A stretch of 64,000 bases of DNA from Perspicuibacillus lycopersici (lineage in GTDB: Bacteria; Bacillota; Bacilli; Bacillales; Caldibacillaceae): contig NZ_JAOUSF010000004.1 of NCBI RefSeq assembly GCF_025660475.1, positions 248,001-312,000 of the forward strand. Reading direction: 5' to 3'. Positions 23,771-33,085 of the stretch are shown piece by piece (within the stretch, counting starts at the first letter, position 1; each line of letters starts with the position of its first letter). The notes below the pieces were generated by a model. That model did no database searches. It had not been told where the DNA came from and saw nothing but the letters and a program-made list of their open reading frames with translations. Made by a program: the position numbers and the translations under genes.

Positions 23771-24952
23771 ATGAAAAAAATCCCAGTAACCGTTCTTAGT
23801 GGCTATTTAGGAGCGGGAAAGACGACATTACTGAATCATGTATTAAAAAATCGAGAAAACAAAAAAATTGCCGTTATTGTAAATGATATGAGTGAGGTTA
23901 ATATCGATGCTTCGTTAGTGAAGCAAGGAGGTTTTTCCCGAACAAATGAGAAGCTTGTGGAGCTTCAAAACGGCTGTATTTGCTGTACGTTACGGGAGGA
24001 TCTAATGATCGAAGTAGAAAGACTCGTTCAGGCAGGGGATATTGACTATATTTTAATAGAATCCTCAGGTATATCAGAACCGATTCCAGTCGCTCAAACC
24101 TTTACATATGTAGATGACAACCTTGGAATCAACCTGTCAAAATATTGTAGGCTCGATACGATGGTGACAGTTGTCGATGCAAATCGCTTCTGGCATGACT
24201 TTGCTTCAGGGGAAAGCTTGCTCGACCGAATGCAGGCAACGAATGAATTTGACTCTCGAGATGTAGTTGACTTATTAATCGACCAAATTGAATTCGCTAA
24301 TGTCCTTGTTTTAAATAAAATTGATTTGATAGATGAAGAAAGTCTTTTGAAATTAAAAGCAGTATTAAGAAAACTAAATCCAATAGGAAAAATAATCGAA
24401 AGCTATCATGGAGAGATTCCGTTAACATCGATTTTAAACACAGGTTTATTTAATTTTGAGGAAGCAAGCCAAGGTGCAGGATGGATAAAGGAACTAAATG
24501 AAGAGCATGTACCAGAAACAGAGGAATATGGTATTTCTTCTTTTGTATATCGAAGAAGAAGACCGTTTCATCCGGAAAGATGGATGGCATGGCTGGAAGA
24601 AATGCCGGAAAATATTGTTCGAGCGAAGGGCTTCTTTTGGCTAGCCTCTCGTAATAATATGGCGGGTTTACTGTCACAAGCAGGTCCGTCTATTATATTC
24701 CAAGCTGCAGGGCTGTGGCTTGCTGCTTATCCGGAGAGGGAAAGAAATCAAATCCTGAAAAATGAACCAGAAATATTAGAGAGATGGGAGATGGAATATG
24801 GCGATCGAATGACGGAATTAGTCTTTATTGGGATTGATTGGAATAAACAGGAAATAGAAAGCGGACTAGATCAATGTTTATTAACAGATGAGGAGATGAC
24901 AATGAATTGGTCATCTTTTCGCGATCCACTACCAGCGTTTATAGGATTATAA
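23771..24952 (+). CDS. zagA: Zur-regulated zinc metallochaperone GTPase (YciC/ZagA, COG0523)
   Basis: G3E-family GTPase that helps deliver zinc to client proteins when zinc is scarce. The 393-residue product has Walker [14 protein letters not shown], the metal motif [14 protein letters not shown] (Cys-X-Cys-Cys), [10 protein letters not shown], and the guanine motif LNKIDL, then the CobW C-terminal domain. Length and the tandem Zur boxes upstream match B. subtilis YciC/ZagA. AAGAGGTGA precedes the ATG. The gene for zinc-free L33 follows 22 bases later in the same operon. Confidence 0.93.
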   Translation: MKKIPVTVLSGYLGAGKTTLLNHVLKNRENKKIAVIVNDMSEVNIDASLVKQGGFSRTNEKLVELQNGCICCTLREDLMIEVERLVQAGDIDYILIESSGISEPIPVAQTFTYVDDNLGINLSKYCRLDTMVTVVDANRFWHDFASGESLLDRMQATNEFDSRDVVDLLIDQIEFANVLVLNKIDLIDEESLLKLKAVLRKLNPIGKIIESYHGEIPLTSILNTGLFNFEEASQGAGWIKELNEEHVPETEEYGISSFVYRRRRPFHPERWMAWLEEMPENIVRAKGFFWLASRNNMAGLLSQAGPSIIFQAAGLWLAAYPERERNQILKNEPEILERWEMEYGDRMTELVFIGIDWNKQEIESGLDQCLLTDEEMTMNWSSFRDPLPAFIGL

Positions 24953-24974
24953 ATACAATTTGGAGGAGTCAAAA

Positions 24975-25124
24975 ATGAGAGTAAAAATCACGTTAGCATG
25001 TACAGAGACAGGCGATAGAAACTATATTACAACGAAAAATAAGCGAAATAATCCGGAACGGATCGAATTGATGAAGTACTGTCCGCGTTTAAAAAGACGT
25101 ACATTACACCGTGAAACGAAATAA
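24975..25124 (+). CDS. rpmG: Ribosomal protein L33, zinc-independent form
   Basis: The 49-residue protein has [20 protein letters not shown] and ends [11 protein letters not shown], the L33 signature. Only two Cys remain (C9 and C36); the partner Cys of each Cys-X2-Cys pair is replaced (CTET, CPRL), so it cannot bind zinc. Such C-minus paralogues are made under Zur control to free zinc from ribosomes. GGAGGAGTC precedes the ATG, and the gene sits in the same Zur operon as the GTPase. Confidence 0.93.
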   Translation: MRVKITLACTETGDRNYITTKNKRNNPERIELMKYCPRLKRRTLHRETK

Positions 25125-25189
25125 ACGTGGTACGAAGTAGAATAGAAGATAGGAGTAGATGTGCAGATACTACAATGGAGCAATAAAAT

Positions 25190-25354
25190 ATGGAATCCTT
25201 ATCAAAATGGAAAAACGAATGCGATAATTCGTATGACAAACGTTTTACTGTTACGATACCTATTGAGATTCGAATAAATTCCATTTACTCCCCGGACAGG
25301 AGAGGTAGTTATTTCAATTGCAGCGGGTATTATTTGTATAAAGAAAAAGAATAA
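25190..25354 (+). CDS. Possible 54-residue ORF, unknown
   Basis: From ATG 25190 the frame reads MESLSKWKNECDNSYDKRFT, then VTIPIEIRINSIYSPDRR and a Tyr-rich end. No good ribosome-binding site lies upstream, and I do not recognise the product. It may be a remnant rather than a gene. Confidence 0.2.
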   Translation: MESLSKWKNECDNSYDKRFTVTIPIEIRINSIYSPDRRGSYFNCSGYYLYKEKE

Positions 25355-25503
25355 TGCTACCTACGAAAATCAAATAGTTCTTAGCTCAAATGGCTCATTT
25401 ATATACCTGTCGAGATTCGTCGTGATATAAATTAGACGCTGAAACTGAATTTGAAATCGTTACATTTAGAAAAACTTCATTGGGTTAGTATCAGTAAAAC
25501 AGC

Positions 25504-25528
25504 AGGGAGCATAAAATCGATGCTCCCT
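25504..25528. terminator. Hairpin terminator between convergent units
   Basis: AGGGAGCAT (25504-25512) pairs perfectly with ATGCTCCCT (25520-25528). It lies just past the end of the minus-strand small gene at 25559. Confidence 0.7.
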
Positions 25529-25558
25529 TTCATATGAAATAAAATAATGATCAACCGG

Positions 25559-25717
25559 TTATTCATCTATGGAGCTTGATTGCTCCCAGTCCATCCAAGT
25601 AATTATCTCCGGAGTAGATAAAAGCATGGAATTCAATTTTTCTTCTTTAGATAAATTATCGCTGCTATCTTTTCCTTGTATTTGCTCGCCGTGCATATTT
25701 TCTTCTCGTTTTTCCAT
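25559..25717 (-). CDS. Small acidic hypothetical protein
   Basis: A 52-residue protein (MEKREENMHGEQIQGKDSSD, then NLSKEEKLNSMLLSTPEIIT, ending WMDWEQSSSIDE). AAAGGAG lies 11 bases before ATG 25717. It is hydrophilic and acidic with two Trp near the C-terminus. The longer plus-strand open frame over the same bases looks like a shadow. No known family. Confidence 0.55.
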   Translation of the reverse strand: MEKREENMHGEQIQGKDSSDNLSKEEKLNSMLLSTPEIITWMDWEQSSSIDE

Positions 25718-25960
25718 CGATTTTCATGCTCCTTTTCTCGGTTTCTTTCAAATGCTACCGTTATGTTATTTTTCCAATAAAATGAAAAATTAACCTATAT
25801 TCGCTAGAATTTTTGTTAGTGTTTTCTCGCTGTTAAACAAATGGGTTATTTCGGCAAAAAATGGTTTTACTAGGAGTAAAACTAGAGAAATAGTGGGAGA
25901 TTAAAAGAGGGAACGGAAATTTTAGGAATGTGAGATTTATTTAATAATGAAGGTGAGAAT

Positions 25961-27790
25961 TTGCTTTTCAATTATTTATTTTATATTTTTTTTATCGTCA
26001 TTACTGGACTAAAATTACTATATTTCGGCTATGATTTGGAAATTAAATATACCAGTTTGCCGTTTTTATCCGTGACGATAGGAAGTATCCTTATTTTCTC
26101 CTTTTGGCTCGTATTTTTACGAACAAAGGCATGGAAACTATGCATGCTTATATTAAGCTTTACTATTAGTATGCTATTGCTGAGCGATGCATTGTATTTT
26201 CGCTATTTTCATGATTTTATTACATTCTCCGTTTTGAGGCAGGCTTTTCAAGTTGATTCTCTTACTGGAAGTATTTTTAGTCTTTTAAAATGGATGGATC
26301 TATTATTTTTTGTAGACCAACCGATTATGTTGCTAAACGTTTTCATGCGAATGCCTAAAAAAATTGCGGTGGAAAAGCGGATAATTGCAGCTAGCTTGAC
26401 ATTGCTTCTCGGTATATGCCTAACAGTGCCCCCGATTCATCGGTATATTGAAAAAGCCGGAACAAATTTATTTCTCAATAATTGGTGGAACGAGTCTATC
26501 TATAATGTCGTTGGGTTACTCGGGTTTCACAGCTATGATCTGTATAAAGGTGTAAAAAATTCCTGGTTACATAAACAAATAACAGATCAAGAGCTGGAAG
26601 AAGTAAAAGCATGGTTTGCCAAAGGAGAAAATAGAAAAGAGGCACTTGTCCCATTTGGTGTAGCAAAAGGGAAAAATTTGATGGTCGTTCAGCTAGAAGC
26701 ATTCGAGTCATTTTTTATTAATAAACAAATAAATGGCCAGGCTATTACACCGAACCTCAATTCCCTCATCAAAGAGGGGATATATGTAGAAAATTTTTAT
26801 TGGCAAACAGCACAAGGAAGAACGAGTGATGCGGAATTTTTAGCAAATGCTTCTTTATTTCCAATCGCGAATGGCTCTGTCTATCAACTTTATTATCAAA
26901 ATGCATTTGATTCATTACCAAAAATATTAAAGGCAAAAGGTTATCATACTTTTGCACTACATGCGTATGAAAAAAGTTTTTGGAACCGCAATTTGATGTA
27001 TCACCACTATCCATTTGATAGGTTTTATAGTATGGAGGACTTTAATGAAAATGAAACGGTTGGATGGGCTTTAAGTGACAAAGAATTATTTTTACAAGGG
27101 ATTGATAAAATCAAGGGAACACAGCCATTCTATAGCTTCATTGTTGGGTTATCAAGTCATCATCCATATACAATTCAAAATTCATATAAAACATTAAAGC
27201 TAGAAGCAGGAATAGAAATCGAAAACAATTATTTGCAGGCAATCCACTATGTCGATACGGCAATTGGGGAACTAATTAACAAACTAAAGGTGGAAAAATT
27301 ATGGGATAACACTGTACTTGTACTTTATGGTGATCATGATGCGGGGATAAAATTTAGCGATGAGTTTTACGAAAGGCTAGGTATAGAATCTTTATTAAAA
27401 TCAGAGCTACATAAAAAAGTCCCGCTATATATTCATGTACCAAATATAAATCCTTTAGTTATCGAAGGTGTTGCAGGACAAATCGATATCACACCAACAA
27501 TACTTCACCTACTAGGGATGGGGGATAATGGCTATTATGTTATGGGAGATAATATATTCACAATGAAAGATAAATGGGTAGTCCTCCGAAATGGATCTGC
27601 AATTAGCAATGATTATTATTACGAAGCTGCTGGAACAGGGGTTTTTGCAGATGGAGTTTGTTATCGAAGGAAGACGAAGGAACTAACGAAAGTGACTGAT
27701 TGCCAGGAAGGGTTTAAAGAAAGCATGCAGGCACTCCAAGTTTCCGATTTGATTATAGAACATAACTTAATTGAAAAAATGACAAAATAA
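25961..27790 (+). CDS. Lipoteichoic-acid-synthase-family membrane sulfatase (LtaS-like)
   Basis: LtaS-family enzymes transfer glycerol phosphate from phosphatidylglycerol to build lipoteichoic acid outside the cell. The 609-residue product has five N-terminal membrane helices (to about 170), a linker, then an extracellular alkaline-phosphatase-fold domain: metal Glu in VVQLEAFESF, nucleophile Thr near 288 (QGRTSDAEF), HAYEKSFWNRN, and VLYGDHDAG for the remaining metal ligands. It starts at TTG 25961 behind GAAGGTGAG. The class (synthase, primase or YqgS-like) cannot be told from sequence alone. Confidence 0.88.
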   Translation: MLFNYLFYIFFIVITGLKLLYFGYDLEIKYTSLPFLSVTIGSILIFSFWLVFLRTKAWKLCMLILSFTISMLLLSDALYFRYFHDFITFSVLRQAFQVDSLTGSIFSLLKWMDLLFFVDQPIMLLNVFMRMPKKIAVEKRIIAASLTLLLGICLTVPPIHRYIEKAGTNLFLNNWWNESIYNVVGLLGFHSYDLYKGVKNSWLHKQITDQELEEVKAWFAKGENRKEALVPFGVAKGKNLMVVQLEAFESFFINKQINGQAITPNLNSLIKEGIYVENFYWQTAQGRTSDAEFLANASLFPIANGSVYQLYYQNAFDSLPKILKAKGYHTFALHAYEKSFWNRNLMYHHYPFDRFYSMEDFNENETVGWALSDKELFLQGIDKIKGTQPFYSFIVGLSSHHPYTIQNSYKTLKLEAGIEIENNYLQAIHYVDTAIGELINKLKVEKLWDNTVLVLYGDHDAGIKFSDEFYERLGIESLLKSELHKKVPLYIHVPNINPLVIEGVAGQIDITPTILHLLGMGDNGYYVMGDNIFTMKDKWVVLRNGSAISNDYYYEAAGTGVFADGVCYRRKTKELTKVTDCQEGFKESMQALQVSDLIIEHNLIEKMTK

Positions 27791-27857
27791 GGATTAGAGT
27801 TTAAGGAATACAATGGGATGATTGAGCAGTTTTATTGAAATATGGGGGGAACATAAG

Positions 27858-27902
27858 AACCAATTGGCAAAGGACAATTACTTTTGCTTCAGTTGGTTTT
27901 TA
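27858..27902 (+). terminator. Rho-independent terminator of the LtaS-like gene
   Basis: AACCAATTG (27858-27866) pairs with CAGTTGGTT (27890-27898), with an inner stem GCAAAGG/CTTTTGC, then T residues. Confidence 0.85.
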
Positions 27903-28017
27903 ATTTAATTAATGACAATTAACTAAACTATCATTTTTTCATCCATAAACAATTACTATTATGTTAAACAAATTTTTTCACAAAAAAAATAAATTAAATA
28001 TTTATTCATAAATTCTA

Positions 28018-28046
28018 TTGCACCTATTCTATCATTATGTTAGAAT
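28018..28046 (+). promoter_or_regulatory. Promoter of the codBA operon
   Basis: TTGCAC (28018-28023), 17 bases, TAGAAT (28041-28046). The transcript would start about 25 bases before the PyrR-binding motif. Confidence 0.75.
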
Positions 28047-28078
28047 AACAATAATTTAATAAATGGTACCTTTAATTC

Positions 28079-28200
28079 AGTCCAGAGAGGCTGGCAAGGG
28101 CTACGGGATTTTATGAGCAATGGTTTGCTGTGTGCGCGATTCTTTGTTCATAATGAAAGAGGCTAATTGTCAGGATTCTGGTGATTAGTCTCTTTTTTTG
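28079..28200 (+). promoter_or_regulatory. PyrR-dependent attenuator of codBA
   Basis: AGTCCAGAGAGGCT (28079-28092) is the conserved PyrR-binding loop (UCCAGAGAGGCU, followed by GGCAAGGG), and lies in an anti-antiterminator. A terminator follows: AGAGGCTAAT (28158-28167) with ATTAGTCTCT (28184-28193), then seven T. When UMP is high, PyrR should bind the leader and favour termination before codB. The terminator overlaps the false upstream start of the codB frame. Confidence 0.92.
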
Positions 28201-28240
28201 TCTTGAAGCCGGGTATCAATACAATCTTGGAGGGATACCT

Positions 28241-29494
28241 ATGAAAAAAACAGATTCAGAATTTTCTTGGCAAGCAGTGCCAACAGGTAGTAGACAAAGC
28301 TTTTGGAAAACACTCGCAGTTATGCTAGGGCTAACCTTTTTCTCTGCTAGTATGCTAGCTGGTGGTCAACTTGGTGTTGCCTTATCATTTCGTGAGTTTA
28401 TTATGATCGTATTATTAGGGAACTTAGCACTTGGCGTTTATACCGGCGCACTTTCTTATATCGCTTCGAAGACAGGATTATCCACGCATTTATTAGCAAA
28501 ATATTCTTTTGGTGAAAAAGGATCGTACTTACCATCCTTTTTACTTGGCTTTACGCAAGTTGGTTGGTTTGGAGTTGGGGTTGCAATGTTTGCCATTCCG
28601 GTTGCTAATATGCTAGATTGGAATGTTTATGCACTAATTTTCATCTTCGGAATCGCAATGACGATAACTTCAATCTTTGGAATGAAAGCTCTCGTAATTT
28701 TAAGCTATGTCGCCATACCATTAATTACAATTTTAGGAGGCTATTCTGTAACAGAAGCAACAAATTCTATCGGTGGGCTCCAAGGATTGTTTGCATATGA
28801 GCCTGAACAAACGATGACAACAGCGGCAGCACTTGCCATCTGTATCGGCTCGTTTATAAGTGCAGGAACGTTGACGCCAGACTTTACCCGTTTTTCTGCA
28901 AAGCCTCGCGCAGCAGTTATCGCAACAGTTATTGCATTCTTCATCGGGAACTCCTTAATGTTTGTTTTCGGAGCAGTAGGTGCGATGTCTTACGGATTAT
29001 CCGATATTTCTGATGTATTATTTTTACAAGGATTAATGATTCCAGCAATTATCGTGTTAGGATTAAATATATGGACAACAAATGATAATGCACTATATGC
29101 TTCTGGATTAGGATTTGCCAATATTACCAACATCCCGAAAAAAGTGTTTGTTATTATAAACGGTCTAATTGGTACGGTGTTTGCTATGTGGATGTATAAC
29201 AATTTTACAAGCTTCTTAAACGTTTTAGGGTTAGCAATCCCATCGATCGGTGCGATTATTTTAGCAGACTACTTTATTGTTAAACGTAGAAACTATGAAA
29301 AATATGAAACCATGGTGTTCCAACAAGTTAACTGGATTGCACTTGTTGCATGGGCAATTGGTGTTGCGGTTGCACAGCTAGCTCCTGGCATTACACCATT
29401 AAACGCATTAATCGGTACTGGAATTGTCTACACTGTATTAATGAAGCTCGTTCCTAATATTGGAGCTGTAAAAGTAGCAGTAAAACAAAAATAA
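28241..29494 (+). CDS. codB: Cytosine permease CodB
   Basis: NCS1-family importer of cytosine, 417 residues with about 12 membrane helices. Visible features are the early GSRQSFWKTLAVMLGLTFFS segment, the GGQLGVALSF loop, and IWTTNDNALYASGL, which carries residues of the substrate site in CodB-like permeases. ATG 28241 follows GGAGGG; the frame runs back into the attenuator terminator, so earlier starts are excluded. It is followed 16 bases later by codA, and the pair is controlled by PyrR attenuation. Confidence 0.93.
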   Translation: MKKTDSEFSWQAVPTGSRQSFWKTLAVMLGLTFFSASMLAGGQLGVALSFREFIMIVLLGNLALGVYTGALSYIASKTGLSTHLLAKYSFGEKGSYLPSFLLGFTQVGWFGVGVAMFAIPVANMLDWNVYALIFIFGIAMTITSIFGMKALVILSYVAIPLITILGGYSVTEATNSIGGLQGLFAYEPEQTMTTAAALAICIGSFISAGTLTPDFTRFSAKPRAAVIATVIAFFIGNSLMFVFGAVGAMSYGLSDISDVLFLQGLMIPAIIVLGLNIWTTNDNALYASGLGFANITNIPKKVFVIINGLIGTVFAMWMYNNFTSFLNVLGLAIPSIGAIILADYFIVKRRNYEKYETMVFQQVNWIALVAWAIGVAVAQLAPGITPLNALIGTGIVYTVLMKLVPNIGAVKVAVKQK

Positions 29495-29510
29495 GTAAGG
29501 GTGATCCTAA

Positions 29511-30782
29511 ATGATAATACAAAATGCAAAATTACGTGGAAAAGATGGGCTATGGAATATTAAAGTAACAGATGGTGTGTTTGCTTCGATTACCCAAAAT
29601 CCTATGGAAGCTGAACTTCATGAGCAAGTAATAAATGTGGACGGCTCACTTGTGTTACCTCCATACATTGAACCACATATCCATCTTGATACAACATTGA
29701 CTGCTGGAGAGCCAGAATGGAACATTAGTGGTACTTTGTTTGAAGGCATTCAGCGTTGGGCACAGCGTAAAGAGTCGTTAACACATGAGGACGTTAAAGC
29801 ACGTGCGAAAAAAGTACTGAAATGGCAAATAGCTCAAGGCGTCGGCTTTGTCCGTACACATGTTGATGTAACAGATCCAAAGCTAACAGCGTTAAAGGCA
29901 TTGCTTGAATTGAAAAAAGAGATGGCAGATTATATTGATATTCAAATTGTTGCATTTCCTCAGGAAGGGATTCTTTCCTATCCAAATGGTGCCGAACTGC
30001 TAGAGGAAGCGTTAAAGCTAGGTGCGGATGCTGTTGGTGCGATTCCACATTACGAGTTCACTCGTGAGTATGGGGTCGAATCGTTAAAAATTGCATTTGA
30101 CTTAGCGGAAAAATATAATAAGCTGGTCGATGTTCATTGTGATGAGATTGATGATGAACAGTCTAGGTTCGTTGAAGTAGTTGCGAAAGAGGCATATGAA
30201 CGTGGCTGGGGAGAGAAGACGACGGCAAGTCATACAACGGCAATGGGCTCCTACAATGATGCCTATGCCTACAAATTATTCCGTTTGTTGAAGCTATCTG
30301 GAATAAACTTTGTTTCCAATCCGCTTGTAAATATCCATCTCCAAGGTCGTTTTGATACGTATCCGAAGCGTCGTGGACTAACACGAGTGAAGGAATTATT
30401 AGAAGCAGGATTAAATGTATGCTTTGGCTCTGATGATATTTTTGATCCTTGGTATCCATTAGGTACCGGCAATATGATGCAAGTGCTTCATATGGGAATT
30501 CATGTGTCACAATTAATGGGCTATGATCAAATCGTAAATTCGATTGATTTGGTTACTGCTAACAGTGCAAAAACTCTTCATATGGAAGACAAATATGGTA
30601 TTGAACATGGAAAGCCAGCAAACTTTATCGTACTATATGGAGAAAATGAATATGAAGTAATTCGTAAACAAGCAGCCGTACGCTATTCCTTCCGTAACGG
30701 GAAACTATTAGCGGAAACGAAACCAAGTCGGTCAGCAATAACATTAGCAGATGCAACGGAAGTCGTGAATTTTACAAAATAA
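29511..30782 (+). CDS. codA: Cytosine deaminase CodA
   Basis: Converts cytosine to uracil and ammonia for pyrimidine salvage. The 423-residue amidohydrolase has the metal motif EPHIHLDTT, catalytic H/E in [18 protein letters not shown], and the metal Asp in [18 protein letters not shown], all typical of the CodA family. AGGGTGATC precedes the ATG. It is the second gene of the PyrR-controlled operon, working directly with the CodB importer, and ends at a strong terminator. Confidence 0.95.
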   Translation: MIIQNAKLRGKDGLWNIKVTDGVFASITQNPMEAELHEQVINVDGSLVLPPYIEPHIHLDTTLTAGEPEWNISGTLFEGIQRWAQRKESLTHEDVKARAKKVLKWQIAQGVGFVRTHVDVTDPKLTALKALLELKKEMADYIDIQIVAFPQEGILSYPNGAELLEEALKLGADAVGAIPHYEFTREYGVESLKIAFDLAEKYNKLVDVHCDEIDDEQSRFVEVVAKEAYERGWGEKTTASHTTAMGSYNDAYAYKLFRLLKLSGINFVSNPLVNIHLQGRFDTYPKRRGLTRVKELLEAGLNVCFGSDDIFDPWYPLGTGNMMQVLHMGIHVSQLMGYDQIVNSIDLVTANSAKTLHMEDKYGIEHGKPANFIVLYGENEYEVIRKQAAVRYSFRNGKLLAETKPSRSAITLADATEVVNFTK

Positions 30783-30789
30783 ATGCGAA

Positions 30790-30820
30790 GGGGCAGTTCC
30801 AATTGGACTGCCCCATTTAT
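30790..30820 (+). terminator. Rho-independent terminator of codBA
   Basis: GGGGCAGTTCC (30790-30800) pairs with GGACTGCCCC (30805-30814), then a T-rich tract. Confidence 0.9.
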
Positions 30821-30835
30821 TATTTCTTGCTTGTA

Positions 30836-32065
30836 TTTTGTTTGGTCCGTTTCATCAAACGGAATTTGGGATGGATTTTATGTTTGCTTTCCGTTAGATG
30901 GCAACTGTCAAAAGGAAATTGGCAAGAAATAATGGTAGCTTTCCGTTAGAAGGCAACTGTCAAAAGGAAATTGGGAAGAAATAATGGTAGCTTTCCGTTA
31001 GAAAGGCACTGTCAAAAGGAAATTGGGAAGAAATAATGGTAACTTTCCGTTAGAAAGGCACTGTCAAAAGGAATTTAGCAAGAAATAATGGTAGCTTTCC
31101 GTTAGAAGGCAAATGTCAAAAGGATTTTGTCATGAATTTTTGTTAACTTTCCGTTAGAAAGGCACTGTCAAAAGGAAATTGGCAAGAAATAATGGTAGCT
31201 TTCCGTTAGAAGGCCACTGTCAAAAGGAAATTGGCAAGAAATAATGGTAGCTTTCCGTTAGAAAGGCACTGTCAAAAGGAATTTAGCAAGAAATAACGTT
31301 TGCTTTCCGTTAGAAGGCAACTGTCAAAAGGAATTTAGCAAGAAATAATGGTAGCTTTCCGTTAGAAGGCCTCTGTCAAAAGGAATTTAGCAAGAAATAA
31401 TGGTAACTTTCCGTTAGAAGGCAACTGTCAAAAGGAAATTGGCAAGAAATAATGGTAGCTTTCCGTTAGAAGGCAACTGTCAAAAGGAATTTAGCAAGAA
31501 ATAATGGTAACTTTCCGTTAGAAGGCAACTGTCAAAAGGAAATTGGCAAGAAATAATCGTAACTTTCCGTTAGAAAGGCACTGTCAAAAGGAATTTAGCA
31601 AGAAATAATGGTAGCTTTCCGTTAGAAGGCCACTGTCAAAAGGAAATTGGCAAGAAATAATGGTAGCTTTCCGTTAGATGGCCACTGTCAAAAAGAAATT
31701 GGCAAGAAATAATGGTAGCTTTCCGTTAGAAGGCCACTGTCAAAAGGAAATTGGCAAGAAATAATGGTAACTTTCCGTTAGAAGGCAACTGTCAAAAAGA
31801 AATTGGCAAGAAATTGTGGTAGCTTTCCGTTAGATAACAACTGCCAAACGGAAATTGGCAAGATTTTATAGTTACTTTCCCGTTAATACCCTCTATCAAG
31901 GAGATTTCATCCTGATTCTAGCCCACTTTCCGTTTGCTACCAGCCATCAAGGGTATTTCATCCTGAATTTTAGCACTTTCCGTTTGCTACCCTCCTTCAA
32001 TCGGATTTCAGCTAAATCTTCAGCGCCAAATCCCTTTGGTCCCTTCCATCAACCGGATTTCCCCG
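30836..32065. repeat. Array 1: 52-bp palindromic tandem repeats
   Basis: The motif TTTCCGTTAG recurs at 30888, 30940, 30992, 31044 and so on to 31824 (19 units), then as TTTCCCGTTA at 31876: always exactly 52 bases apart with no indel. Each unit is a dyad, TTTCCGTTAGAAGGCAACTG then TCAAAAGGAAA, plus a linker TTGGCAAGAAATAATGGTAG. Units differ by substitutions. Both edges decay (30836-30887 and 31877-32065), and the edge copies keep better palindromes (for example TCCGTTTCATCAAACGGA). It fills the gap between convergent codA and the TSUP gene. It contains no ORF worth calling. Confidence 0.97.
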
Positions 32066-32076
32066 TGTTACCAAGC

Positions 32077-32958
32077 TCACTTTCCTGATAACCCCTTCTC
32101 CTTTTTCAATTTCCATAAAACAAAGCAAATGGCAGTTAGCCATAACATTCCAAGAATACTATAGATATAAAGGTTAACGATGGATGGGAGATTTATTGCT
32201 AATAAAAGTGTACGGAGATTTGTCATAATGATGATACCACCGACAAGTGTTCCTAATAGATTAGTAGGCATTACTTTAACTAACCAAGCTGCAATTGGTG
32301 CTGCTATAATTCCACCAATCATTAACCCTAAAACCCATGGAAGATGGATTGTTGACCAACCTAATGTAAGAAGGAAGCCTACTGTCGATGAAATGGCAAT
32401 GGCAAATTCACTTGTGTCAACAGAACTAATTACTTTTCTTGGTTCCATCTGATTATCTGTTAATAGAATGGGTGTAGTTATTGGACCCCATCCTCCACCT
32501 CCTGTAGCATCGAAAAATCCTGCGATAAAGCCGAGAGGGATAAATCTTTTTTTCGTCCATTTCTTTTTCGATAAACTTTTGTTCCATTTAAAGAGAAATC
32601 GGTAAATAACAAATATCCCTAAAATTAATAAGAAAATCGAAATGAACGGTTTGATTACTTCCCCAGGTATTGCGCTTAAGAAGCATGCACCTAAAAATGC
32701 GCCAATGGATCCTGGGATAATTAAGCGATAGACGATTTTTTTATCTACGTTTCCAAAGCGAATATGTGATATCCCTGATGCAGCAGTTGTAATAACCTCG
32801 GCCATATGAATGGATGCGGAAGCAACCGCAGGGGAGATTCCAAACATAAGCAATAACGATGTGGAAGTAACCCCGTATGCCATTCCTAATGAACCGTCAA
32901 TTAATTGTGCTACAAGCCCGATAATCGCTAATATAATAAGTTTGTTAATTACTATCAC
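32077..32958 (-). CDS. TSUP-family permease (TauE/SafE, sulfite exporter-like)
   Basis: A 293-residue (or 290) polytopic protein of about eight helices with the two TSUP repeats: IGLVAQLIDGSLGMAYGVTS near the start and FIAGFFDATGGGGWGPITTP in the middle. The family moves sulfite, sulfonates or other organosulfur anions. The annotated GTG at 32958 lies inside the strong AAAAAGGAG site. The fourth codon, ATT at 32949, has proper spacing and would give MNKLIILAIIG, matching typical family starts. It is the neighbour of repeat array 1. Substrate unknown. Confidence 0.85.
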   Translation of the reverse strand: MIVINKLIILAIIGLVAQLIDGSLGMAYGVTSTSLLLMFGISPAVASASIHMAEVITTAASGISHIRFGNVDKKIVYRLIIPGSIGAFLGACFLSAIPGEVIKPFISIFLLILGIFVIYRFLFKWNKSLSKKKWTKKRFIPLGFIAGFFDATGGGGWGPITTPILLTDNQMEPRKVISSVDTSEFAIAISSTVGFLLTLGWSTIHLPWVLGLMIGGIIAAPIAAWLVKVMPTNLLGTLVGGIIIMTNLRTLLLAINLPSIVNLYIYSILGMLWLTAICFVLWKLKKEKGLSGK

Positions 32959-32987
32959 TCCTTTTTAAATCTGCTAGAAAGATTCAG

Positions 32988-33020
32988 AATCATTGGCAAT
33001 TTTACGTATTGCCAATGATT
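32988..33020. terminator. Perfect hairpin between two minus-strand genes
   Basis: AATCATTGGCAAT (32988-33000) pairs perfectly with ATTGCCAATGATT (33008-33020). On the minus strand it follows the subtilase gene and probably ends it; the T-tract is better on the plus strand. Confidence 0.7.
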
Positions 33021-33085
33021 AAATTTTTCCTTTTGTTTTTCCAGTCATCGTTTCATTTTAGAAACTACGTGTACCTACAGTTCGA

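Larger units (their letters stand above)
25125..25558. other. Intergenic region with a weak ORF and related protein-like fragments
   Basis: It holds the 54-codon ORF at 25190-25354 and, near 25402-25432, an out-of-context stretch reading IPVEIRRDIN that resembles IPIEIRINS within that ORF. This suggests a decayed duplicated gene. A hairpin lies at 25504-25528. Confidence 0.4.

Noticed and set aside
25569-25793. 74-codon plus-strand ORF
   Set aside because: It is antisense to a better-supported minus-strand small gene with AAAGGAG (25559-25717).
30836-32065. CRISPR array
   Set aside because: The intervals between repeats are themselves repeated, not unique spacers, and no cas genes are in the window. 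The same applies to 56841-57870.
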